DNA of 64,000 nt from Leuctra nigra (taxonomy: Eukaryota; Arthropoda; Insecta; Plecoptera; Leuctridae). The stretch lies in NCBI GenBank assembly GCA_934045905.1, contig OW203762.1, positions 53,345,411-53,409,410 on the forward strand, read 5' to 3'. Shown here in pieces: positions 60,901-64,000 of this stretch. Below the pieces are notes generated by a model, which was not told the origin of the DNA, did no database searches, and saw only the letters and a list, made by a program, of their open reading frames with translations. Position 1 is the first letter of the stretch, and the number at the start of each line of letters is the position of its first letter. The position numbers were made by a program, and so were the translations under genes.

Positions 60901-63524
60901 AGGCCGTGGAGGAGCTGTTCAAGCTGATCCACCTGTTCATCCTGAAGTCCCCCGACAGTACGGAGCAAGAGCTGCGTGACATGGCGGTGTTCCGACGCCA
61001 GACGCTGCAGCTCTATCTGCAGGTGCTCGACGGCAAGGCGTGCTGGGCCACGCTCGTCCTGGCTCTACGCACACTCATCGACAGCGACGATGATCGGCTT
61101 CATGTCATCTACCACGGCGGCCTGCAGATGGCATTCGAGGTACGTGTCGGTCTCTTCAGACAAGTGGTTCTCAACCTCTTCTGCTCCATTCCTCCTTTTA
61201 CCTTGTTCCGAATATAATTCCCCCCCTTTCCCAAGGGCATTCTAAATAATATGGGAGTCTCTTAAATCCCTTATATTTCATTGCATTCCATTGTAAACTA
61301 GTGTTCATGTAAACTGCCTGTTGTTTCAGGCGTTCCACACCCTGCACGTGATGTACCACGAGGCGACAGCCTGCCACGTGGCCGGGGACCTGATGGACTT
61401 GCTCTCGCTCATCCTGGACATGGTCAAGTGTCTGCGGCTGTTCCAGAACAGCAAGGACGTCCGCACGGTGCTGCTCAACTCCAAGGAGTGGCCCGACGTC
61501 TTGCGCAAGTTGGCCACCCTGCTCAACACGTACAACGTGCCAGACATGCGGAACCTCTGCATCGGTCAGTACTCTGATAGTTCTCAACTTGGTCTCTTTT
61601 GTTTGAAATTGAGACCAACTTTTAATTTGAAGACAAGTTTTGTATTTGTGAATAGTGTTTGATAGCAGCCATCTTGTGTTGACACAGACTTGCTGAAGGA
61701 GATCCTGCTTCTGGTGCCGGGCGAAGTGATTCAGACGCTGGTGCCGCTCTTCCTTCACTGCCACGCTGCGTTCCAGCAGCACGAGAACGCCCTTCCCATG
61801 GGACCATATTACCCCCGGCGCGGTCACAAGATGCCTCCTCTCAGTCTCAAGGCCACGTCGAGACCTGCCAGACCCATCCTGCAGATGGCCATCCCACACA
61901 ACCTCGAGGCAGCCAAGGTACTACCTCCAACAATAACATTAACAATAACATGATTTCTCTCCACTCTGTTCAGTTAATTATGTACTAATAAAAAACTTTC
62001 GAAGAGGAAGCTTTGATCTTTGACAGTGTTGTTTCCCACTCCATTCTTATTGCAGGAAACAAGGTTAAATGCTGGCCGGGTAAAGTGATGATGATTGACT
62101 TGTATTCTTCCAGGGCGTGGACGAAGACTACGACCGCGCACTGCTTGACTTCTACTCCCCCTACCACGACTTCATCGACGTGATGTGTCGCCTGGCGATC
62201 AACAACGAGTGTATGTCGGAGTCGCTGGTCAACTTGAGTGCAATGATCGGCTATGAGGGGGTCCTCCTGCATCTCACGTACTTCCCAAAGCTTTGGTTGG
62301 ATGTCTTCCATGCTCAGGTGAGTGCAGTAGATGAGACTGTAAGCCAGGTTCTTTTGGTTCATCGACTTAGTTCTACATATGCACAGGGTAGGGTCACATT
62401 ATTAATATCAAAGTGATTCTACTCATGAGAAAAAGTTGCTAGGTAGTCTGAATCTGCCTTCAGGTGATTTAGTGTCATTTCTCTGGATTCAGTTGTAGGT
62501 ACTTGATTTCTTGATACAGTGGAACCTCCTTAGTATGTTTCTCCTTAATACGTTTTTCACCTTATTACGTTTTTTCAAAGGTCCCCCAACCCATAAGAAC
62601 ACATGTTAAATTGTTTCTATTGTACGTTTTTCACTTATTTGGTACTTTTTTTATCCTGGTATTGTTTAAAATTGTATGATACTGTTGAATATGTCCTTTT
62701 GTTGCCTCAACGTTTGATCAATTTTTTTTATTTTCAGCCGGAGGTGGACCGCAAGTTCATCGGAATCCTCATTCATAGCCACAACCTTGTGGAGTATGTA
62801 GAAACTGTTTTGCTCGACGAGAAATCGTCACTCAACAATCCAATTATATACAACTTCCTCGGCGTTTATTTCCCAAAGGTAAGTAATTGTCAGCACAAAT
62901 AAATAACACCTATAACAGGGATGTGAATGTGCAGTGCAATTAGAACCTCAAATCAATTTTATGTGATTTACTAGTTTCAAGTTGAGACAGGTGCTTAAAG
63001 GAGCCTATTAAAATTGCACCAAACTGCATTATTAATAATAATACTAATTTTCTCCGTTATTGACCTTTGAACCACATGTTTCTTATTCGTTCCCGAGACA
63101 ACATGGATGTAATAATATTGATATGTACTTACAAAAAGGTTTATTTGGTGTGTAGATGTGCTTCATCCCAGGCAAAGCCCTCAATCTTTAAGAGAAGAGT
63201 AATGTTATGCTTCCAACCTTGGTGAAGACAAACCTGCCAGTGATTTTGACCGACTTGATGTTTGACAGGTCGCCATGCACGTGTTGACGGAGATCACGTG
63301 CCGCCACTTCGAGACCGCAGTGAAGACACTAGGAGAGATGGTCGCCACAATGAATATCAAAACCATTGCCAGCAAACTCATTGGAGAGCTTAGAACCTTT
63401 ATATTAGTCTATCGCTCTGAAATGAAGATCCCCCCTCCAAAACAATTGATCGTGATATTAAACCAGCTATCGGCCAAAATACATGCGCTAATCCAAAAGC
63501 CACTTGACGACTTAGGCAGTCCGT
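30846..63524 (+). CDS. USP34: USP34-type ubiquitin carboxyl-terminal hydrolase (puffyeye), 26 exons, both ends incomplete
   Basis: Twenty-six exons join in phase (9,972 nt, about 3,324 residues; vertebrate USP34 is about 3,500). Order: N-terminal helical repeats (exons 1-3), an acidic Ser-rich linker (4-5), more helical repeats (6-10), a ubiquitin-like segment (11-12), helical repeats (13-15), the USP catalytic core in one giant exon (16), and a long helical C-terminal arm (17-26). Catalytic Cys lies in GLTNLGATCY (54743-54745), His in GGHYYSFI (55751-55753), Asn-Asp in LFNDAEVKPF (55811-55816). Family role: a cysteine protease that removes ubiquitin from proteins. Vertebrate USP34 acts on axin in Wnt signalling, and Drosophila puf stabilises Myc. 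The first exon (start codon) and the last exons are not in view. The introns carry many transposons. Identity is secure; exact splice sites are by eye. Confidence 0.96.
30943..31321 (+). other. USP34 intron 1
   Basis: 379 bp, AT-rich, with several TAGGTACC-like strings. I see nothing else in it. Confidence 0.7.
31322..32157 (+). CDS. USP34: USP34 exon 2
   Basis: 836 nt. It continues as QCMCCFRDPKNF, then a variable linker rich in Ser, Asp, Glu and Lys (in-window residues about 65-150), then helical repeat sequence FLANFPLYVAYKHSVHTKL and FIPLRGKVLRYMCNLTDKDL. The donor is GTGAGT and it leaves phase 1. Confidence 0.92.
31367..31368 (+). other. Start of variable linker within USP34 exon 2 (marker)
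   Basis: From about here to 31,720 the protein diverges from the vertebrate family into a low-complexity Ser/Asn/Asp/Glu segment; on either side the match resumes. Confidence 0.4.
32158..32529 (+). other. USP34 intron 2
   Basis: 372 bp of ordinary AT-rich intron with no recognised element. Confidence 0.7.
32530..33020 (+). CDS. USP34: USP34 exon 3
   Basis: 491 nt, acceptor TTTGTTTCTTAG, donor GTAACT. It encodes DYMWGAVKDPLD, LAFKYFTSSTLTMRLAGISQ and IFGPNLHVEVIKQSHIILSF, strongly matching USP34 helical repeats. It leaves phase 0. Confidence 0.95.
33126..33734 (+). repeat. Left arm of the 4.35-kb inverted-repeat element
   Basis: Complementary to 36881-37480 with small indels at the outer end and only scattered substitutions elsewhere. 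Confidence 0.85.
33768..34205 (-). pseudogene. Degraded coding remnant inside the 4.35-kb element
   Basis: On the minus strand two frame-linked segments are separated by one TAA. The first ends in WNMHCFICN. The second reads IQDKQKTGRKFSLVNMNPTS and RIIDAAQQRSDDTMKVRV. The CxxC followed by a charged helical stretch resembles the N-terminal zinc-binding part of proteins carried by some invertebrate repetitive elements. I cannot name it. It may be the relic of the element's own gene. Confidence 0.35.
34620..35810 (-). mobile_element. 5'-truncated LINE nested in the 4.35-kb element
   Basis: A minus-strand remnant ends in an AAT/ATT trinucleotide tail at 34,620-34,640. It contains the 3' UTR and the C-terminal half of a reverse transcriptase. 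Short ACGAGCAC direct repeats mark the 5' truncation point near 35,780-35,810. Confidence 0.8.
34756..35808 (-). pseudogene. LINE reverse transcriptase, C-terminal ~340 residues
   Basis: The open frame keeps LGVPQGSVLGPFLFSVYVND and the catalytic VYADD, then LNNSKCKAMMIG, FKYLGMLLDVNLSFKQHI and a C-terminal FNALPLNVKSVRSL motif. This arrangement is typical of CR1/L2-like LINEs. The first roughly 20 residues derive from the ACGAGCAC repeat and are not LINE. The endonuclease and early RT motifs are lost, so it is not mobile by itself. Confidence 0.8.
36881..37480 (-). repeat. Right arm of the 4.35-kb inverted-repeat element
   Basis: The inverted copy of 33126-33734. Matching short frames appear in both arms because the sequence is the same. 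Confidence 0.85.
37807..38107 (+). CDS. USP34: USP34 exon 4
   Basis: 301 nt, acceptor TTCTTCTCATGTAG, donor GTGAGC. It encodes SLYLASALIKFIWTSGG, then enters a Ser/Glu/Asp-rich linker (SSENSVSMEASNSEDEQGSS). It leaves phase 1. Confidence 0.9.
38108..38642 (+). other. USP34 intron 4, first part
   Basis: Non-coding with T-rich and TACCTACC-like strings, leading to the hAT-like insertion. Confidence 0.6.
38651..39523. mobile_element. hAT-like element B, copy 1, 8-bp duplication ACTATTAC
   Basis: Ends TAGAGCCAGTTTTAAATGGT and ACCATTTAAAACTGGCTCTA are exact inverted repeats. ACTATTAC lies at 38643-38650 and 39524-39531. It is 873 bp with no transposase. It is nearly identical to 44090-44940 in the same gene. 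Confidence 0.92.
39532..40649 (+). other. USP34 intron 4, second part
   Basis: Non-coding apart from the inverted-repeat element at 39840-39983. Confidence 0.6.
39840..39983. mobile_element. Short MITE, ~20-bp terminal inverted repeats
   Basis: GGGTCTTATTCTAAATTTC at the left is mirrored by GAAATTTAGAATAAGAGTCC at the right with one mismatch. It is 144 bp, with no coding content. Confidence 0.7.
40650..41311 (+). CDS. USP34: USP34 exon 5 (acidic linker)
   Basis: 662 nt, acceptor TTTCCTTCCAG, donor GTCAGT. It begins with an acidic tract (MEEEDEDEEEDD) and ends with SNKSEKNMADFDGEDSGCDD, which is well conserved with vertebrate USP34 (KSEKNMADFDGEESGCEE). It is likely unstructured and leaves phase 0. 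Confidence 0.93.
41312..43327 (+). other. USP34 intron 5 with internally repetitive sequence
   Basis: 2.0 kb. From about 41,520 to 42,500 a diverged motif recurs near 41,535, 41,655, 41,795, 42,131 and 42,378: GATCAA-T, an AATTTTGCATG-like core and GACCAA-ATT. GTGCTCGCTCATCAACGCGT occurs twice (42,279 and 42,700), and GAGCGAGCGAAGCGAGCG lies near 41,418. Related sequence in inverse orientation is at 9,628-9,745. Confidence 0.6.
43328..43513 (+). CDS. USP34: USP34 exon 6
   Basis: 186 nt, phase 0 on both sides, acceptor TTGCATGCAG, donor GTGAGT. It encodes AHLSPHSLPPHLAFHARF and CQPGNTLLWDLLQDDKI, matching the family's KKGNTLLWDIVQDED. Confidence 0.93.
43679..43806 (+). CDS. USP34: USP34 exon 7
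   Basis: 128 nt, acceptor ATGTTTCTAG, donor GTAAGA. It encodes GLAIEAEKALCTLLCFNTER and MKFIEGCLANLANN, a helical repeat. It leaves two bases (TG) that complete Trp with the next exon. Confidence 0.93.
44090..44940. mobile_element. hAT-like element B, copy 2, 8-bp duplication TCTATTAT
   Basis: Same ends as copy 1 (TAGAGCCAG ... CTGGCTCTA), flanked by TCTATTAT at 44082-44089 and 44941-44948. It is 851 bp and differs from copy 1 by a few substitutions and small deletions. The distinct target duplications prove separate insertions rather than a segmental duplication. Confidence 0.92.
45061..45318 (+). CDS. USP34: USP34 exon 8
   Basis: 258 nt, acceptor GTGTGGTTCCAG, donor GTGAGA. It encodes SVVVSLRMLPKLFASFQQF, WAEAEHNMMEYFFSNL and EVQVRLQFLTSVFSPIGSMD, matching USP34 closely. 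It leaves two bases. Confidence 0.95.
45319..46137 (+). other. USP34 intron 8
   Basis: 819 bp of AT-rich intron. I see no recognised repeat or RNA. Confidence 0.6.
46138..46460 (+). CDS. USP34: USP34 exon 9
   Basis: 323 nt with a less common acceptor (TCTAAG) and donor GTCAGA. It reads (R)LSLNQVDILWQCLATDPRC, SKDGHALGVDSLKHLYLRKL and ETMSMTGLALFQQLCNLARI. The start follows from the match to the family's RLSLEQVDILW. It leaves phase 1. Confidence 0.9.
46648..46834. mobile_element. MITE family C, copy 1, right end damaged
   Basis: It starts TTA/AGCCCCATTTACACAGTGCA and ends CGCACCGTGTAAATGGGG without the final CT. The next hairpin begins immediately. Family C copy 2 is at 47947. Confidence 0.7.
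46836..46915. repeat. 80-bp hairpin, 35-bp arms
   Basis: CATATTTAAGTGTTTTACTT and the following 15 bases are mirrored after a 10-bp loop with a single mismatch. The arms include CAGGGTTATAGAGAC. Confidence 0.9.
46917..47319. repeat. Foldback element with ~175-bp arms
   Basis: The left arm CACAGCCTTCTTGACAGTCA and right arm TGACTGTCGAGAAGGCTGTG extend inward through GGCAATAAAATGT and GATGACGTCATTTCCACTGC to a short centre near 47,105. It abuts the 80-bp hairpin on its left. Confidence 0.88.
47595..47796 (+). CDS. USP34: USP34 exon 10
   Basis: 202 nt, acceptor TGTTCGCACAG, donor GTCAGA. It encodes DVSMAAIQYLNSYYVGRQLD and LCIQRALLLLKTHLETFKR. It leaves two bases completing Arg. Confidence 0.94.
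47947..48105. mobile_element. MITE family C, copy 2, TTA duplication
   Basis: Arms of about 56 bp (AGCCCCATTTACACGGTGCA ... ) are mirrored with two mismatches and flanked by TTA on both sides. It is a PIF/Harbinger-type target with nearly the whole 159 bp in hairpin arms. Confidence 0.85.
48324..48482. mobile_element. PIF/Harbinger-like MITE, TAA duplication
   Basis: GGGCCAGTATTACCAAAGTT and AACTTTGGTAATACCGGGCC are inverted ends flanked by TAA. The ends resemble those of the element at 2120-2367. Confidence 0.8.
48635..48845 (+). CDS. USP34: USP34 exon 11 (start of ubiquitin-like segment)
   Basis: 211 nt, acceptor GTGTTTGCAG, donor GTCAGA. It encodes YAYHLRRWALEGQGVGSHVQ and then LPIRITIQPAGMVEKVTLEL, which together with exon 12 looks like a ubiquitin-like fold. 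It leaves phase 0. Confidence 0.92.
49061..49408 (+). CDS. USP34: USP34 exon 12 (end of ubiquitin-like segment)
   Basis: 348 nt, phase 0, acceptor ATGGTGTGCAG, donor GTCAGT. It encodes IRMITQGQELTTDLDEKTLE and IGFKDMQIIFISL, the second half of the ubiquitin-like segment. A Pro-rich linker and a helical piece (QYFEQLFGLMHTLSSM) follow. Confidence 0.93.
49409..49821 (+). other. USP34 intron 12
   Basis: 413 bp, AT-rich, with AATAATAAT near 49,610. Nothing else was seen. Confidence 0.6.
49822..50039 (+). CDS. USP34: USP34 exon 13
   Basis: 218 nt, acceptor TTGCTCCAG. It encodes AQLLSRRVWDILTLLPTSPT and LMYSLYIVESLGRVKKK. Two donors are near: GTCAGG at 50035 and GTACTA at 50040. Only the second gives WNVRFVQYGGL in phase with exon 14, so it is chosen. 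Confidence 0.9.
50040..51201 (+). other. USP34 intron 13, first part
   Basis: Non-coding apart from the MITE at 50246-50446. Confidence 0.55.
50246..50446. mobile_element. Short MITE with TGGGGTTGTTCAC ends
   Basis: TGGGGTTGTTCAC at the left is the exact complement of GTGAACAACCCCA at the right. It is 201 bp, moderately GC-rich and without coding function. Confidence 0.65.
51210..52554. mobile_element. hAT-like element with 8-bp duplication and BED-finger remnant
   Basis: TAGGGGTGTGCGAATA and TATTCGCACACCTCTA-like ends are inverted repeats (one mismatch). AAAATAAT is duplicated at 51202-51209 and 52555-52562. Subterminal TTCGACTTCGACTTC blocks lie at the right. The interior holds the broken start of a hAT transposase. 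It is inserted in USP34 intron 13. Confidence 0.92.
51590..52064 (+). pseudogene. Remnant of hAT transposase N-terminus (BED zinc finger)
   Basis: A frame opens with MDVSDIEDDNN. After a frame change the sequence reads IWTFFKASDGFGTCHQCGKS, then beyond 51,900 T-S-T-L-K-N-H-L-x-S-K-H-P, the two halves of a BED finger (CxxC ... HxxxH). A stop follows soon after, with no catalytic domain. The middle may be a former intron (GTAAGT near 51,796, CAG near 51,903). It is non-functional. Confidence 0.7.
52634..52907 (+). CDS. USP34: USP34 exon 14
   Basis: 274 nt, acceptor GTGATGTTGCAG, donor GTCAGA. It encodes FVQYGGLRHLFDIFMSGVLQ and WQQDCLASLLKLLCQLGVAE, then a Lys/Arg-rich stretch (RKRQRKKPPAARLNEAML) that could act as a nuclear localisation signal. 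It leaves phase 0. Confidence 0.93.
52908..53404 (+). other. USP34 intron 14
   Basis: 497 bp, no recognised element. Confidence 0.6.
53405..53608 (+). CDS. USP34: USP34 exon 15
   Basis: 204 nt, phase 0, acceptor CTATTGTACAG, donor GTCAGT. It encodes YKTGFWGRAQVVHYAMALLV and FASWLQRLVLEDPEPAVRRE, matching the family's HYSMWLLVSW and AVRHES segments. Confidence 0.92.
53609..54031 (+). other. USP34 intron 15
   Basis: 423 bp, no recognised element. Confidence 0.55.
54032..57073 (+). CDS. USP34: USP34 exon 16: entire USP catalytic core
   Basis: A single 3,042-nt exon (1,014 codons), acceptor TGCTTGTAG, donor GTGAGT. It contains a pre-catalytic helical region (to codon ~225), the Cys box GYVGLTNLGATCYMAS (catalytic Cys is codon 238), YTCSQCGKKVRAEKRACFKK (metal-ribbon-like CxxC) and FPLRLDMSGY. 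A Lys/Glu/Ser-rich insertion runs from about 55,383 to 55,693. The His box HTGTADGGHYYSFI (His codon 574) and WFLFNDAEVKPFD follow, then FGGEMTSKTYDS and an acidic SEEEEEDDV tract. All catalytic residues are present, so an active deubiquitinase is expected. Confidence 0.97.
57074..57594 (+). other. USP34 intron 16
   Basis: 521 bp, no recognised element. Confidence 0.55.
57595..57847 (+). CDS. USP34: USP34 exon 17
   Basis: 253 nt, acceptor TGATGTTTTAG, donor GTCAGC. It encodes LSQAFFKLLTLMTENPGGSA and LDWLATQVQRNKLAHTWVLS, typical of the C-terminal helical arm. It leaves phase 1. Confidence 0.94.
57848..58286 (+). other. USP34 intron 17
   Basis: 439 bp, no recognised element. Confidence 0.55.
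58287..58552 (+). CDS. USP34: USP34 exon 18
   Basis: 266 nt, acceptor TTGTTTCCAG, donor GTGAGC. It encodes AAYLLVCLVPSQHFKQAYRS and LTAYFALLSYCVVSRAEKLM. It leaves phase 0. Confidence 0.94.
58737..59265. mobile_element. hAT-like element, 8-bp duplication CACTATTA
   Basis: CAGCGGTCGCCAACC and GGTTGGCGACCGCTG are exact inverted ends. CACTATTA lies at 58729-58736 and 59266-59273. Subterminal GCGGACCAC blocks recur. It is 529 bp and non-coding. It contains the GGGGCGCTTAGCCCCGGAAA string also seen, diverged, in elements near 5.9 and 23.4 kb. Confidence 0.92.
59446..59636 (+). CDS. USP34: USP34 exon 19
   Basis: 191 nt, acceptor GTGTGTCGCAG, donor GTATGT. It encodes FGPFFLDLWNLFHPKLSEPS and CIDCPENVQLILQNPNVTKN. 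It leaves two bases (CT) that complete Leu. Confidence 0.94.
59637..60071 (+). other. USP34 intron 19
   Basis: 435 bp, no recognised element. Confidence 0.55.
60072..60249 (+). CDS. USP34: USP34 exon 20
   Basis: 178 nt, acceptor GTTGTGTTCAG, donor GTGAGT. It encodes ADHDDQEVVLFNRSMLPAYY and QNLQWAFKNITPHPTNYSA, very close to vertebrate USP34. It leaves phase 0. Confidence 0.95.
60455..60809. mobile_element. hAT-like element, 8-bp duplication AAAATTAC
   Basis: TAGGGATGTGCGAGTTT and AAACTCGCACACCCCTA are inverted ends (one mismatch). AAAATTAC is duplicated at 60447-60454 and 60810-60817. It is 355 bp, non-coding. The ends resemble the 51.2-kb element (TAGGG-TGTGCGA), but the interior differs. 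Confidence 0.9.
60903..61139 (+). CDS. USP34: USP34 exon 21
   Basis: 237 nt, phase 0, acceptor CTGTCTGCAG, donor GTACGT. It encodes AVEELFKLIHLFILKSPDST and CWATLVLALRTLIDSDDDRL. Confidence 0.94.
61330..61564 (+). CDS. USP34: USP34 exon 22
   Basis: 235 nt, acceptor TTGTTTCAG, donor GTCAGT. It encodes AFHTLHVMYHEATACHVAGD and LATLLNTYNVPDMRNLCI. It leaves phase 1. Confidence 0.94.
61688..61917 (+). CDS. USP34: USP34 exon 23
   Basis: 230 nt, acceptor GTTGACACAG, donor GTACTA. It encodes DLLKEILLLVPGEVIQTLVP and HENALPMGPYYPRRGHK. It leaves phase 0. Confidence 0.93.
62114..62317 (+). CDS. USP34: USP34 exon 24
   Basis: 204 nt, phase 0, acceptor ATTCTTCCAG, donor GTGAGT. It encodes YDRALLDFYSPYHDFIDVMC and YEGVLLHLTYFPKLWLDVFH. 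Confidence 0.93.
62318..62737 (+). other. USP34 intron 24 with pogo-like terminal fragment
   Basis: 420 bp. From about 62,518 the sequence CAGTGGAACCTCCTTAGTAT, preceded by TA and followed by repeated TACGTTTTTCAC-type strings, looks like one end of a pogo/Tigger-type element. The other end is not seen. Confidence 0.5.
62738..62878 (+). CDS. USP34: USP34 exon 25
   Basis: 141 nt, phase 0, acceptor TTATTTTCAG, donor GTAAGT. It encodes EVDRKFIGILIHSHNLVEYV and LNNPIIYNFLGVYFPK. Confidence 0.92.
62879..63268 (+). other. USP34 intron 25
   Basis: 390 bp, no recognised element. Confidence 0.55.
63269..63524 (+). CDS. USP34: USP34 exon 26 (last in window)
   Basis: 256 nt, acceptor TGTTTGACAG, donor GTAAGT, leaving phase 1, so at least one more exon lies beyond the window. 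It encodes CRHFETAVKTLGEMVATMNI and YRSEMKIPPPKQLIVILNQL, matching the family's region just before the C-terminal disordered tail. Confidence 0.9.
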
Positions 63525-64000
63525 GTAAGTAAACAGCCATATTATTCTCTGCTACCAGTAGCCAGCTTTCCCATATTGTTTGTTAAGCACAGGTAAGTAA
63601 TGCACTACAGAGTAATGTACGATCATTGAAATTCAAAGCAAAGAACTCGTAACTGAAATATGGTGAATATCGTAGCTTTTAGTAAAACCGAATTTTATGT
63701 AGTCTCAAGATTTGTTTGACTTTTGTGAATAGTAATTTCAATTAGTGGTCAGTTCAGGTACCTGAGGTGGGATTCTGTAACTCCATTGCGACCGCTTAGC
63801 AATTTCTTCCATAAGGATTAACATTGAAATAATTGCTAAGCGGTCGCAATGGAGTTATAGAATCATAGCCCTGGGGCCCTATTTTCGAGATCGTTCGAGC
63901 GCTCGCATAATCAAGCGTGACGACACAGTGGCGTCTGTCCGAAGGAAATAGCATCCAATAAGCCAAATCAGTTTGTTTTGTTTTGTCTGACGTAAGGCGG
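63525..64000 (+). other. USP34 intron 26, cut by the window edge
   Basis: Contains the hairpin at 63771-63864. From about 63,893 GGGGCCCTATTTTCGAGATC may be the left end of another GGGGCC-type MITE cut off by the window. Confidence 0.5.
63771..63864. repeat. 94-bp hairpin, 39-bp arms
   Basis: GATTCTGTAACTCCATTGCG and GACCGCTTAGCAATT in the left arm are mirrored at the right with about three mismatches around a 16-bp loop. Confidence 0.88.

Noticed and set aside
1..64000. Bacterial-type operon, CRISPR array, prophage or toxin-antitoxin system
   Set aside because: All recognisable coding sequence is split by GT/AG introns or belongs to eukaryotic transposons; the tandem arrays lack the regular repeat-spacer structure of CRISPR.

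Overview
This is a eukaryotic, animal nuclear window with spliced genes, long introns and a heavy load of transposable elements. The two host genes are an estrogen-related receptor (ERR family nuclear receptor) on the minus strand and a USP34-type ubiquitin hydrolase (insect name puffyeye/puf) on the plus strand. A Jockey-clade LINE whose ORF1 carries zinc knuckles, and the many short TAGGTACCTA-like strings in the introns, suggest an arthropod, probably an insect and perhaps a hemipteran. The order-level guess is weak.

Layout. 1-7.3 kb: three ERR exons on the minus strand: the N-terminal region, zinc finger 1, and zinc finger 2 with the C-terminal extension. The ligand-binding exons would lie beyond the left edge. 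The ERR introns hold several inverted-repeat elements and a tandem array in which an ETS-like half-site sits directly on a CRE-like site. 7.4-30.8 kb: no recognisable host exon. This stretch holds a GA microsatellite followed by a 43-bp minisatellite of about 15 units, a 73-bp minisatellite, tRNA-like/SINE pieces, piggyBac-like, hAT-like and PIF/Harbinger-like non-autonomous elements, long hairpins, a 5'-truncated LINE and an apparently intact Jockey-type LINE lying between two members of one foldback family. 30.8-63.5 kb: 26 consecutive in-phase exons of the USP34 orthologue (9,972 nt, about 3,324 residues). One 3,042-nt exon carries the whole catalytic core (Cys box, CxxC, His box, Asn-Asp). 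Its introns are packed with mobile DNA: a 4.35-kb element with arms of about 600 bp holding a nested LINE, twin hAT-like elements with clean 8-bp duplications, further hAT-like elements (one with a broken BED-finger transposase remnant), nested hairpins and a pogo-like end.

The two genes are transcribed away from each other, so their promoters should lie between about 7.4 and 30.8 kb. I could not identify the first exon of either gene. No operon, CRISPR or prokaryotic-type system is present. Nothing here looks like a wholly new biochemical system. The least ordinary signals are the frequency of C at donor position +3 in both genes, the ETS/CRE array, the long-arm 4.35-kb element, the nested hairpins, and a catalytic-domain insertion in USP34. 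All exon borders were set by eye from GT/AG sites, reading-phase continuity and remembered family sequence; no alignment was run.
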